Source: Kordia sp965283645 (GTDB taxonomy: Bacteria; Bacteroidota; Bacteroidia; Flavobacteriales; Flavobacteriaceae). Taken from it: a stretch of 64,000 nt of DNA. The notes beneath the pieces were generated by a model, which had not been told where the DNA came from, did no database searches, and was given only the letters and a program-made list of their open reading frames with translations. This document shows positions 25,855 to 34,004 of the stretch, one piece after another. The number at the start of each line of letters is the position of its first letter. The stretch's first letter is position 1. The DNA lies in NCBI RefSeq assembly GCF_965283645.1, contig NZ_CBDIPG010000001.1, positions 1,922,001-1,986,000 on the forward strand. The letters run 5' to 3'. A program made the position numbers and the translations under genes.

Positions 25855-27114
25855 ATGATGCTTCGTAATTTTTACATTTTTATTTTTCTGTTGAGCTTTT
25901 CATTTTCTGCAAATGCACAAGTTGAACCTTTGAAAGAAGTTGCTCCACCCAGTTTTATTAAAAGTATTATTTTATCGGGATCAAATGATGGCGATCAGTT
26001 TCCTGTATTGAAATTAGGAGATCCATTACGTATTACATTTGATGATGTGAATGGTGATGAAGTAGATTATTATTATAAAATTGTGCATTGCAATTACGAT
26101 TGGACACCTTCAAACCTATCGAAAGCACAATACATGCGAGGTTTTGACAATCAGCGTATTATTAATTATGAAAATTCATTCAACACATTACAACTCTATT
26201 CTAATTACAGATTAACGATTCCAAATAATTTCACAACACTCTTACTTACTGGAAATTACATGCTTTCTATTTATAATGATGATGACGAATTGATGTTTTC
26301 GAGAAAGTTTATAGTGTATCAAAATGCTGTAAACGTAAGTGCGGCAGTACATAGAACACGTGATCTTTCTACTATTGATAAAGATCAATTGATTCAGTTT
26401 GAGATCAATTCGCCAAATTTATTTTTAAGAAATCCTGAACGTGAAGTAAAGGTTGCTATTTTACAAAATTACCAATGGAATAGAGCTATTATGAATATTA
26501 AACCTCAATACACATTGGGTTCAAAGCTAATGTATCGTTACAATACAGAAACGAGTTTTAGAGGTGGAAATGAGTTTTTTAATTTTGATAATAAAGAAAT
26601 TAGAGGCGGAAATATTAGCATAGCTCGAATTGAATTACGAGATGTGTATCACAATTTTCTACATACCAATGCCACACGCGCAAACGAACCATATACCTTT
26701 AATCCGGATGTGAATGGTAATTTTTTAATAAATACAATTCAGGGTAACGATCCTTCTATTGAAGCAGATTATGCCAAAATACATTTTTCACTCAATAATT
26801 ATATGAAATTGGATGGAAGTAAAGTATATGTGTACGGACGTTTTAATAATTATGCTTTAACAGAAGATAATCAGTTGTTTTATAATGCTGAAACAGATTT
26901 GTACGAAGCTGAAATTTTGCTAAAACAAGGATTTTACAACTATAAGTATGTAGTGCTTACTAGTAAGAACGAATTGCAGCATGCAAAAATTAGTGGTTCG
27001 TATTTTCAAACAGAAAACGATTATTTAATCATTGTGTATTTTAGAAAGTTTGGTGAAGTATATGATAGTATTATTGGAATTGGCACTACAAATTCGAGTG
27101 TAATTAAGAATTAA
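25855..27114 (+). CDS. Type IX secretion system plug protein (DUF5103 family)
   Basis: 419 residues. The signal peptide ends SANAQ (about 22). Known family members (formerly DUF5103) plug the SprA translocon of T9SS from the periplasmic side. Typical marks are LGDPLRITFDD, DYYYKIVHCNYDW and SNLSKAQYMRGFDNQRI near the N-terminus, NTLQLYSNYRLTIPN, then ISGNYMLSIY-like YMLSIYNDDDELMFSRKF, and the C-terminal FNNYALTEDNQLFYN and YEAEILLKQGFYNYKYV, which close a beta-sandwich. The gene is divergent from nqr. It fits with the PorT gene and T9SS cargo found elsewhere in the window. Start could be either of two adjacent ATGs. Confidence 0.9.
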   Translation: MMLRNFYIFIFLLSFSFSANAQVEPLKEVAPPSFIKSIILSGSNDGDQFPVLKLGDPLRITFDDVNGDEVDYYYKIVHCNYDWTPSNLSKAQYMRGFDNQRIINYENSFNTLQLYSNYRLTIPNNFTTLLLTGNYMLSIYNDDDELMFSRKFIVYQNAVNVSAAVHRTRDLSTIDKDQLIQFEINSPNLFLRNPEREVKVAILQNYQWNRAIMNIKPQYTLGSKLMYRYNTETSFRGGNEFFNFDNKEIRGGNISIARIELRDVYHNFLHTNATRANEPYTFNPDVNGNFLINTIQGNDPSIEADYAKIHFSLNNYMKLDGSKVYVYGRFNNYALTEDNQLFYNAETDLYEAEILLKQGFYNYKYVVLTSKNELQHAKISGSYFQTENDYLIIVYFRKFGEVYDSIIGIGTTNSSVIKN

Positions 27115-27180
27115 AACACAAATTATCTTACAAATACGTTAAAATTTCAGTTGGCTTTAAGAGAATAATTATAAAATTCG

Positions 27181-27188
27181 TATTTTTG
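27181..27188 (+). promoter_or_regulatory. Probable -7 box for apaG
   Basis: TATTTTTG (TAnnTTTG), 46 bases before the ATG at 27235; it argues for the internal ATG over the upstream TTG at 27214. Confidence 0.4.
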
Positions 27189-27234
27189 AGAGTATTGCAT
27201 TTATAACCACAATTTGCAGTTACCTTATATCGAA

Positions 27235-27621
27235 ATGATTCAACAAGTAACCAGAGGTATTAAAATTTCAGTAAAAACTAGCTTTGAAGGCACTTTTTAC
27301 AAAAACTACAAAATGCATTTCGCATTTGGTTACGAAATTACGATTGAAAATCAAAGTAAAGATTCTGTCCAATTAACTTCAAGACATTGGCAAATTTTTG
27401 ATGCTTTAAATAGCATTGAAATTGTTGACGGCGAAGGCGTTATCGGCAAAAAACCTGTATTAAAACCAGGCGAATCACATACGTATCAATCGGGTTGCTT
27501 GCTTTCGTCACCAATTGGTGCCATGCGCGGTCATTATAATATGGTCAATTTCACAACGACTAAGAAATTCAGAGTTTTTATACCTACTTTTAAGTTGAGC
27601 GCGCCTTTTGCGTTGAATTAA
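27235..27621 (+). CDS. apaG: ApaG-domain protein
   Basis: 128 residues from the ATG at 27235 (MIQQVTRGIKISVKTSFEG), the usual ApaG length. It is a single immunoglobulin-like beta sandwich: YEITIENQSKDSVQLTSRHW, then VDGEGVIGKKPVLKPGESHTYQSG and GAMRGHYNMV are the defining blocks. ApaG is linked genetically to Co2+/Mg2+ homeostasis and diadenosine tetraphosphate pathways in enterics; its biochemical role is not settled. It converges with the PaiB-like gene, 14 bases apart. Confidence 0.95.
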   Translation: MIQQVTRGIKISVKTSFEGTFYKNYKMHFAFGYEITIENQSKDSVQLTSRHWQIFDALNSIEIVDGEGVIGKKPVLKPGESHTYQSGCLLSSPIGAMRGHYNMVNFTTTKKFRVFIPTFKLSAPFALN

Positions 27622-27635
27622 TCTTTAGTCTTACG

Positions 27636-28268
27636 TTACGGAAATAGTTTTTTTGCTCTTTTCTCCATTTCAGCCGCAATGACACGTCCATCTTCATCTT
27701 GCTCTTTAAGTTTGTTTATGATATTTTGATAGCTTTCAGCATCTCTATCTTGACTTAATTTAAAAATAGTATCTATTTCTTTTATTTCAATTTCAAACGC
27801 TACAATTGCGCCCATGGCTCTTTGTTTGAATGCTAAAGGTAAATTATCAAAAACAGTCGGCGACTCTTCATTTTGATCTTCAAAATACAACGATGTCATT
27901 CTAAGCACATCTTCCAACTCGTTATCTCCTAAAAATTTCACAATTCCTTTTACATGCACACTCATATAATTCCAAGTAGAAGCAATATTCGGATTGCTAT
28001 ACCAACTACCACTAACATAGGTGTGTTTGCCCGTAAAAACGGCTAGTACATTTTCATTGTGCAAAAAAGCTTTGTGATGATCGGTGTTTTTCATAATATG
28101 TCCTCTCAACACTTCTTTACCATTTTTCTCTTCAATAAAAACTGGTACTTGTGTCGCAATAGGTTTATTTTCTATATCGCATCCTGTTAAGAAAGCAAAA
28201 GGATATTGCCCAATAAATTCTCTAATTATTTGCTCATCATGTTCTTTGTAATACGGGAGATTGTACAT
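27636..28268 (-). CDS. FMN-binding negative transcriptional regulator, PaiB family
   Basis: 210 residues. MYNLPYYKEHD opening, then YPFAFLTG, GHIMKNTDHHKAF, VLAVFTGKHTYVSGSWY and VPTWNYMSVHVKG-like STWNYMSVHVKG are the family signatures of the FMN-split-barrel PaiB group. In Bacillus, PaiB is tied to control of protease and sporulation genes; in Bacteroidota the role is untested, and an oxidoreductase-like activity is possible. No PaiA-like acetyltransferase gene is next to it. Confidence 0.9.
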   Translation of the reverse strand: MYNLPYYKEHDEQIIREFIGQYPFAFLTGCDIENKPIATQVPVFIEEKNGKEVLRGHIMKNTDHHKAFLHNENVLAVFTGKHTYVSGSWYSNPNIASTWNYMSVHVKGIVKFLGDNELEDVLRMTSLYFEDQNEESPTVFDNLPLAFKQRAMGAIVAFEIEIKEIDTIFKLSQDRDAESYQNIINKLKEQDEDGRVIAAEMEKRAKKLFP

Positions 28269-28339
28269 TTTTTGTATGTGTTGTAAGCGTTTTAGTTTTA
28301 GTTTTAAAATTTTTCTACAGGATTAATACCTTCGTAAAA

Positions 28340-29302
28340 CTATTCAAAATCTAATACATTTTCAGCTTGAATTAGATATATTAAAGCATCAATTTTTTTA
28401 TACATTTTACTAAAAAAGATGCGTTGTTCTTTTTTTCCTGCACTTGATAATAATTTAGAATTCCGCATTTGTCGTTGCAAATGTTTATCAACTTGCAATA
28501 AAGTTTGCGTATCGCTTGTTTTGTAATACGATAGAATTGTATATGGCACAAACAACATTTTCATCATTGACGTTTTTACCAACACCGTATTATTCATCAA
28601 CAATAATTCATTATAAAATAGCTGATAGTTTGCATCGTTTGCCACTTTATTTTCAATCGTTTCCACCAATTCTTTCAAATCATCACATAATTTGATAGCC
28701 AAATCACTAGTAAGCAATGTTGATTTGTAATAGAAATGAATTTGCTTTAGCGTGCTGTTAATGGTTGTAATATCCCAAATTTCGGTGACTTTTAAATTTG
28801 CGTACAATTCGCCCAAGCGTGAAGCGGCACTTACTAAAGAAACTGAAGGCGCAAAGTTTTCAAAGGCAATAACGTTGTTTTCTTCACTCAATAACTGTAG
28901 CCAAACATACATTTTAAAACGTGATAATAAATTGTCTGATGCGGTATAAAAAATTGGCAAATCTTTTGCAGAGTAAATGATCTCAGAATCTTCCATTGCC
29001 AAGATTTGCTTCAAGTTTTCATGAGAAGCTTTAAAGTAGGCTTCCAAATCTTCTTGCGAAGTAATCACTTGTGTTTTTTCAACTACAACAACATTTTGCA
29101 ATCCAATTTCGTACAATTGATCAATAGACATATTGAAATAACGTGACAGTTTGATAGCTTCTTCTAACGATAATTTACTTTTCAAACTTGTTCGTCTGTG
29201 CGCAGCATCATAACTTATATCTAACACCTCAGCAACAATATCGATCAAAGAAGCATTTTTGGGTAATTGGCTTTTAATTTTTGACAGAAAAAACTCTTGC
29301 AT
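28340..29302 (-). CDS. Helix-turn-helix transcriptional regulator
   Basis: 320 residues from the ATG at 29302; the frame extends to a GTG at 29320, but a -7 box (29320-29327) overlaps that codon. Residues ~10-65 look like a Cro/CI- or BetR-type helix-turn-helix (IVAEVLDISYDAAHRRTSLKSKLSLEEAIKLSRYF). The remaining ~250 residues are all-helical with no recognised domain, perhaps a ligand-binding or dimerisation region. It is divergent from the small lipoprotein gene at 29409, which it may control. Confidence 0.7.
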   Translation of the reverse strand: MQEFFLSKIKSQLPKNASLIDIVAEVLDISYDAAHRRTSLKSKLSLEEAIKLSRYFNMSIDQLYEIGLQNVVVVEKTQVITSQEDLEAYFKASHENLKQILAMEDSEIIYSAKDLPIFYTASDNLLSRFKMYVWLQLLSEENNVIAFENFAPSVSLVSAASRLGELYANLKVTEIWDITTINSTLKQIHFYYKSTLLTSDLAIKLCDDLKELVETIENKVANDANYQLFYNELLLMNNTVLVKTSMMKMLFVPYTILSYYKTSDTQTLLQVDKHLQRQMRNSKLLSSAGKKEQRIFFSKMYKKIDALIYLIQAENVLDFE

Positions 29303-29319
29303 CTTATTTGTGATTTTCA

Positions 29320-29327
29320 CAAAAATA
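29320..29327 (-). promoter_or_regulatory. Probable -7 box for the HTH regulator
   Basis: TATTTTTG on the minus strand, 17 bases before the ATG at 29302. No good -33 box. Confidence 0.35.
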
Positions 29328-29374
29328 AATATTCCGAATTGCTATTCCTACGATTTATCTTGTAATTATTGCAA

Positions 29375-29382
29375 TACTTTTG
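29375..29382 (+). promoter_or_regulatory. Probable -7 box for the 29409 lipoprotein
   Basis: TACTTTTG fits TAnnTTTG, 26 bases before the ATG at 29409. Confidence 0.35.
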
Positions 29383-29408
29383 ATTTAACACATTAAAACT
29401 GATTTGAT

Positions 29409-30005
29409 ATGAAAAAATTAATACTACTTATCATTACCGCAATATGTTTGAGCAATTGTGCTTCATTCTCCACCAAAATCATTAAAGAACAAATCACAAA
29501 ACTAGACCGAGAAAATATTCAAAATATTGAAGGAAGTTATGCGCTTTCTTGTTATGACGCTCATTATTTAAGCACCTCTAAAAAGAGAAAGGTTGCACAA
29601 TATGAGAATCATATTGATGTAGCAACTGTCAATTCTTTTACAAATACAATCATACCCAGAAGAGGTACAGATACAAATTATACTGTTGATATAAAACTAT
29701 TGTCAGATACAGAAATTCAATTTACATATCGATCAGAAAATGCTATCGTAAATCAAACCACCTTAAGCATGAAACTTCGTAAAAACGGTATGATTCACCT
29801 TAAAAATAGAGAAACGAGTACTAAAGGAGTTCCTATGATTTTTGGAAATATATCTGTAGAAAGGTCTAGAATTGGCATCCGAAAAAATAGGGATCTTATT
29901 CTAAATAATGTTGAGTTTATTGCTGGTGGATTCCTTATTTTATTTGGGGATGGACGAAGATCGAATACTACATTTTATTTTAAACGAATAATTACTCCAT
30001 CATAA
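29409..30005 (+). CDS. Putative lipoprotein, unknown function
   Basis: 198 residues. A short signal with lipobox LSNC (Cys at ~17) is followed by a probably beta-rich, Thr- and Ser-containing domain (TNYTVDIKLLSDTEIQFTY, MKLRKNGMIHLKNRE, then NNVEFIAGGFLILFGDGRR). I recognise no family. The mature protein is basic (several RR and KR pairs). It is convergent with the 30024-31037 gene and divergent from the HTH regulator. Confidence 0.65.
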   Translation: MKKLILLIITAICLSNCASFSTKIIKEQITKLDRENIQNIEGSYALSCYDAHYLSTSKKRKVAQYENHIDVATVNSFTNTIIPRRGTDTNYTVDIKLLSDTEIQFTYRSENAIVNQTTLSMKLRKNGMIHLKNRETSTKGVPMIFGNISVERSRIGIRKNRDLILNNVEFIAGGFLILFGDGRRSNTTFYFKRIITPS

Positions 30006-30023
30006 AAGAGTTTATAACAGATA

Positions 30024-31037
30024 TTACTCAATCAACAACGCATAATCTTCATGAAAACTAAAATAATAAATAGTACCATTTTGTAGAATGTTACAGTATA
30101 AGCAGTTTGAATTGTGTATGAATTGATACGGCTCTTGAATGTCAAAAGTAGGATTGTTCACTTTAAAAACACCATCAACATCAATATTTCCATACGGCGC
30201 AATTCTGCGAATTCGGTAACTAAATGAGGTAGCTAGAAGCGGATGAATTTCAAACCAAGATCCGCAAGCAATTCCAGGTAGCCATTGCGCATTCTTTGCA
30301 ATTCCTTGAACATGTTTAGGCTCTAAAGTTCCTGTAAAATTAGGTGAATATCCTTTTAATTGATCAAGAAAACAACGCAATGTTTCTTTTCGGGAAGTTG
30401 ATGTAAATATTCCAATGCCTTTTTCTGTAACTTCATATATATCTGTTTGTGTACTTGCCAATACAACATTTCCAACTGTACTTGGAGTAAACCATGTTGA
30501 TTTTTTCAACGCTTTCCGAACGCGATTATCTGTTAAAGAAGCTATTAAAGTTGCTGTAACAAAGCGAGCACAATTGCAAGAATCTTTTTTGAAAGCCGCA
30601 TAATACATAGAACCGCGACGTTGCATTATGGCAATATGCTCTAATGCTTTTTCGTAATTTACAGCATCACAAACAGAAGCTAACAACTTTCCATCACCAT
30701 GTGTGAGTTTTGGATGTGTGGCTAAAAATTGTAGAATTTCATCAAGATTGGTAATTTTTCCACGAACAATATTCGCTTTCAAAGGAAAATCGAGTTCTCT
30801 GTCTCGCTTTTTCCCTCGAATTCGTCCATGTGGTTCTTTGGTAATATATCTACCAAAATCATGATACGACAAAACGCCTGTCTTGTTATCAATTAATACC
30901 AAAGCGGCATGACCTGCGCGCACATATTTTTTCTTTCCAACACCAATAAATCGCAGATACGGAGAATACCATTCGTCTGCGGTCATCACAATAGTATCAG
31001 GGTATGCTAGTGTTAGTATTGTACCTGTATTACTCAT
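30024..31037 (-). CDS. DUF6695-like protein, possible permuted papain-fold (NlpC/P60-like) hydrolase
   Basis: 337 residues, cytoplasmic (no signal). The N-terminal half has GHAALVLIDNKTGVLSYHDFGR, with His followed by a beta strand, and later DSCNCARFVTATL with Cys at a helix start. His before Cys is the order of circularly permuted NlpC/P60-like proteins (LRAT, YiiX), so a thiol hydrolase or amidase is possible. I believe relatives carry the name DUF6695; that is from memory. The C-terminal part (about 190-337) is mostly beta with WFEIHP and a Cys pair (NCLYC). It overlaps the end of the NRDE gene by 8 bases, so the two are translationally coupled. Confidence 0.65.
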   Translation of the reverse strand: MSNTGTILTLAYPDTIVMTADEWYSPYLRFIGVGKKKYVRAGHAALVLIDNKTGVLSYHDFGRYITKEPHGRIRGKKRDRELDFPLKANIVRGKITNLDEILQFLATHPKLTHGDGKLLASVCDAVNYEKALEHIAIMQRRGSMYYAAFKKDSCNCARFVTATLIASLTDNRVRKALKKSTWFTPSTVGNVVLASTQTDIYEVTEKGIGIFTSTSRKETLRCFLDQLKGYSPNFTGTLEPKHVQGIAKNAQWLPGIACGSWFEIHPLLATSFSYRIRRIAPYGNIDVDGVFKVNNPTFDIQEPYQFIHNSNCLYCNILQNGTIYYFSFHEDYALLIE

Positions 31038-31758
31038 TCACAACTACTGCTGAATTTAATGAAATTATATTTTCAGAAGCCGCATTAAAATCTTTATATT
31101 TCATTGTAACTTCTTCTTGATTTTTCTCTATTTGTGTAATGCTCATCGTTTTTACAACACCTCTATCCAACATTATGTCAATAGTTGCATTACCGATTCC
31201 TGCATTTTGATGAAAATCTAATATAGATGTTGCATCAAGCGTATTTTTTTGTTGGAAATCTGCAAACCAATCGCGTCGTAATTGTTTCATTTCTTCAGTA
31301 TATAATGTTGAAGATGACCAAATATGCGGCGTTGTTAATGGAAGCTTCTGAACGTGTTTCTGAGTTCCATCCCAAACCAATTCAAACAATTGAATTTCTT
31401 CATTCCAATCGACAATTACAATTGTAAACGGTTCTATCAAATTAAGATTGTACGATTCAATAGTTTCCTGAATAGTATCAGTTGCCAAAAAATCTTTTAC
31501 AACAATTCCTCTACTGTGACGGTATTTTGGCAAACGTTTGTAAATTTTAAAACCGCCATTTAACAAACAAACTACGCGTTGTTTTTCACTCATTCCAATC
31601 CAAGTTCCGCCTGCAAAGACATCTTTTGGATAGATCATTTTTGTTCCTGTTATTTCATATGTGTCAGGCGATTTTGCAACTCGCATTGGCGATTCATCAC
31701 GGCTTGATGTCAATACAAATTCTTGATTTTCTTTATAAATAAAACTAACTGTACACAT
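31030..31758 (-). CDS. NRDE/TANGO2-family protein
   Basis: 242 residues. It begins MCTVSF with Cys2, the nucleophile position of Ntn hydrolases, and continues with the name-giving N-R-D-E block as SSRDESPMR. KMIYPKDVFAGGTWIGMSEK and LLNGGF are further family marks. TANGO2 homologues are implicated in haem handling and lipid metabolism in other organisms; the bacterial role is unknown. It is cotranscribed with the permuted-papain-like gene. A -7 box lies at 31825-31832. Confidence 0.88.
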   Translation of the reverse strand: MCTVSFIYKENQEFVLTSSRDESPMRVAKSPDTYEITGTKMIYPKDVFAGGTWIGMSEKQRVVCLLNGGFKIYKRLPKYRHSRGIVVKDFLATDTIQETIESYNLNLIEPFTIVIVDWNEEIQLFELVWDGTQKHVQKLPLTTPHIWSSSTLYTEEMKQLRRDWFADFQQKNTLDATSILDFHQNAGIGNATIDIMLDRGVVKTMSITQIEKNQEEVTMKYKDFNAASENIISLNSAVVVNE

Positions 31759-31824
31759 AGAAGACTTGGTCTAACTTTGAGCAAGCAACTTACAAAAATT
31801 TTCTGGAGTTATTGCTTAATTATA

Positions 31825-31856
31825 CAAATGTATGTTTTTTCGTAAAATACGACCAA
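31825..31856 (-). promoter_or_regulatory. Probable promoter of the TANGO2-like operon
   Basis: -7 box TACATTTG (31825-31832) on the minus strand; TTG (31854-31856) lies 21 bases upstream, slightly longer than ideal. Confidence 0.4.
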
Positions 31857-31908
31857 TAGAAAGTAATTTTATCAAAAAATGAACTGCTTTTTACGGTACA
31901 TTTTTTTG

Positions 31909-31916
31909 TATCTTTG
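31909..31916 (+). promoter_or_regulatory. Probable -7 box for pruA
   Basis: TATCTTTG (TAnnTTTG), 42 bases before the chosen ATG at 31959; it overlaps the upstream TTG of the longer frame, which is thus not the start. Confidence 0.5.
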
Positions 31917-31958
31917 CAACGCAAATTTTTAATCAATACACAATTAAATAAATCACCT

Positions 31959-33584
31959 ATGGGAAAAGGATTTTTTCAAGTTCCAACAGCTATCAATGAA
32001 CCAGTGAAGTCATACGCACCTGGGAATCCTGAAAGAGCTGCGGTTACGGCACAATACGAAGCATATTTTAATGGAAACGTAGATGTACCAATGTACATTG
32101 GTAGTGAAGAGATAAAAACTGGGAATACCAGAACAATGACACCTCCACACGACCATCAACACGTTGTAGGAACGTATCATTTAGCAGAAAAAAAGCATGT
32201 AACACAAGCTATTGAAACTGCTTTAGAGGCTAGAGAGAAGTGGGCACAATTAGCGTGGGAACAACGCGCGGCTATCTTTTTAAAGGCTGCTGAATTAATC
32301 GCTGGACCGTATAGGGCAAAAATTAATGCCGCAACTATGATTGCACAATCTAAAACTGTGCATCAAGCTGAGATTGACGCCGCTTGTGAGTTGATTGACT
32401 TTTTACGTTTTAACGTAGAGTTTATGTCTCAAATTTATGAAGAGCAACCAGATTCAGCAGCAGGTATTTGGAATCGTGTTGAGTACAGACCGTTAGAAGG
32501 TTTTGTATATGCAATTACACCTTTTAATTTTACAGCAATTGCTGCAAATTTGCCTGCAAGTGCCGCTATGATGGGTAATACCGTTGTTTGGAAACCAAGT
32601 GATCATCAAATTTTTTCTGCAAAAGTAATTGTAGATATTTTTAAAGAAGCTGGTGTACCTGATGGTGTAATTAATGTTGTGTATGGTGATCCTGTGATGA
32701 TTACAGATACAGTTTTAGACAGTCCAGATTTTGCTGGAGTTCACTTTACAGGTTCAACATATGTATTTAAAGAACTTTGGAAAAAGATTGGAAATAACAT
32801 TCACAATTATAAAACATACCCAAAAATTGTTGGAGAAACTGGTGGAAAAGATTTCATCGTTGCGCATCCAAGTGCAAATCCTAAGCAAGTTGCTACAGGA
32901 ATTACACGTGGCGCTTTTGAGTTTCAAGGACAAAAATGTAGTGCCGCTTCTAGAGCCTATTTACCAAAATCAATGGCTGATGAAGTATTAAATTATGTGA
33001 AAGAAGATGTTGCTACTTTTAAAATGGGTTCACCTGGCGATTTAGGAAACTATATTACAGCAGTAATTCATGAAGGTTCATTTGATAAATTAGCTAAATA
33101 TATTGATGAAGCTAAAGAAGCTACGGACGCAGAAGTTATTATTGGTGGAGGTTATGATAAATCGAAAGGATATTTTGTAGAACCTACAGTTATAGTAGCA
33201 AAAGACCCAAAATATACAACTATGGAAACGGAATTATTCGGACCAGTTATGACAGTTTATGTATATGACGATGCTGATTGGGCTGAAACATTAAAGTTAG
33301 TTGACGAAACTTCTGAATATGCGTTAACAGGAGCTATTTTCTCTCGTTGTCGTTATGCTATTGAAGAAGCTACAAAAGCATTGGAAAACTGTGCTGGAAA
33401 CTTCTATGTAAATGACAAACCAACTGGAGCTGTTGTAGGACAGCAACCATTTGGAGGTGCCAGAGCTTCAGGAACAAATGACAAAGCCGGTTCTGCTCAA
33501 AATTTATTACGTTGGGTTTCTCCACGATTAATAAAAGAAACATTTGTTACTCCAGTAGATTATAGATATCCATTCTTAGGATAA
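31959..33584 (+). CDS. pruA: L-glutamate gamma-semialdehyde (1-pyrroline-5-carboxylate) dehydrogenase
   Basis: 541 residues from the ATG at 31959 (MGKGFFQVPTAINEPVKSY), the usual length of the stand-alone bacterial/eukaryotic P5CDH. It oxidises glutamate semialdehyde to glutamate with NAD+, the second step of proline catabolism. ALDH marks are VEYRPLEGFVYAITPFNFTA, the cofactor loop FTGSTYVFKEL, the general-base region VGETGGKDF and the catalytic Cys in FEFQGQKCSAASRAYLP. PQFGGARxSG-like QPFGGARASGTNDKAG marks the end. putA is not in the window. A palindromic terminator follows. Confidence 0.97.
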   Translation: MGKGFFQVPTAINEPVKSYAPGNPERAAVTAQYEAYFNGNVDVPMYIGSEEIKTGNTRTMTPPHDHQHVVGTYHLAEKKHVTQAIETALEAREKWAQLAWEQRAAIFLKAAELIAGPYRAKINAATMIAQSKTVHQAEIDAACELIDFLRFNVEFMSQIYEEQPDSAAGIWNRVEYRPLEGFVYAITPFNFTAIAANLPASAAMMGNTVVWKPSDHQIFSAKVIVDIFKEAGVPDGVINVVYGDPVMITDTVLDSPDFAGVHFTGSTYVFKELWKKIGNNIHNYKTYPKIVGETGGKDFIVAHPSANPKQVATGITRGAFEFQGQKCSAASRAYLPKSMADEVLNYVKEDVATFKMGSPGDLGNYITAVIHEGSFDKLAKYIDEAKEATDAEVIIGGGYDKSKGYFVEPTVIVAKDPKYTTMETELFGPVMTVYVYDDADWAETLKLVDETSEYALTGAIFSRCRYAIEEATKALENCAGNFYVNDKPTGAVVGQQPFGGARASGTNDKAGSAQNLLRWVSPRLIKETFVTPVDYRYPFLG

Positions 33585-33606
33585 TTCTAAAAAATTATAT
33601 AAACTC

Positions 33607-33637
33607 AAAAGCCAGTATAAATTTTATACTGGCTTTT
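33607..33637. terminator. Bidirectional intrinsic terminator after pruA
   Basis: Near-perfect palindrome AAAAGCCAGTATA...TATACTGGCTTTT, with T/A runs on both sides. It can serve pruA and the convergent peptide gene. Confidence 0.85.
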
Positions 33638-33684
33638 CTATTCTTTATAGTAATGTTATTTATGGTTAAAATCAGTTTACGGAT

Positions 33685-33837
33685 TTAACATGGTCCAAAA
33701 AAAGTACAACATACGTAATACCCATCTTCATCTTGATGCCATAAATCACTAAGCGCTCCTCCTTTTAATTCTTCAACTTTAAAAGTTGAAACTACTTTTT
33801 TGTTTAAGCTAATTTTTTTTAAATTTCTTTTTTTCAT
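33685..33837 (-). CDS. Short GG-leader RiPP precursor
   Basis: A 50-residue gene read by hand. The leader MKKRNLKKISLNKKVVSTFK ends EELKGG at residues 22-27, the same architecture as the precursors at 878, 14186 and 14544 (Lys-rich start, LNKK, GG). The core is only 23 residues, ALSDLWHQDEDGYYVCCTFF followed by GPC. It has three Cys including a CC pair and a single Ser and Thr, so it is a different core class from the other three. The leader supports export and cleavage by a C39 transporter; no such genes are near. It sits between the terminators of pruA and the Omp28-like gene. Confidence 0.75.
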   Translation of the reverse strand: MKKRNLKKISLNKKVVSTFKVEELKGGALSDLWHQDEDGYYVCCTFFGPC

Positions 33838-33931
33838 GATATATAATTTTAGTTAATACTTTAAAAATACACACTCAAAATCATTTTACGCTACGGTTTT
33901 ACCGTAAGAAACTTAAAGCCAAATATATGAA

Positions 33932-33960
33932 CAAAAAAAAAGCGACTCTAGTGAGTCGCT
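33932..33960 (-). terminator. Intrinsic terminator after the Omp28-like gene
   Basis: Arms AGCGACTC (33941-33948) and GAGTCGCT (33953-33960), loop TAGT. On the minus strand a run of T follows. Confidence 0.85.
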
Positions 33961-34004
33961 TTCTATATATAAGAATTTTAAAAAATTCTAGCCAATTGTA
34001 ATTA

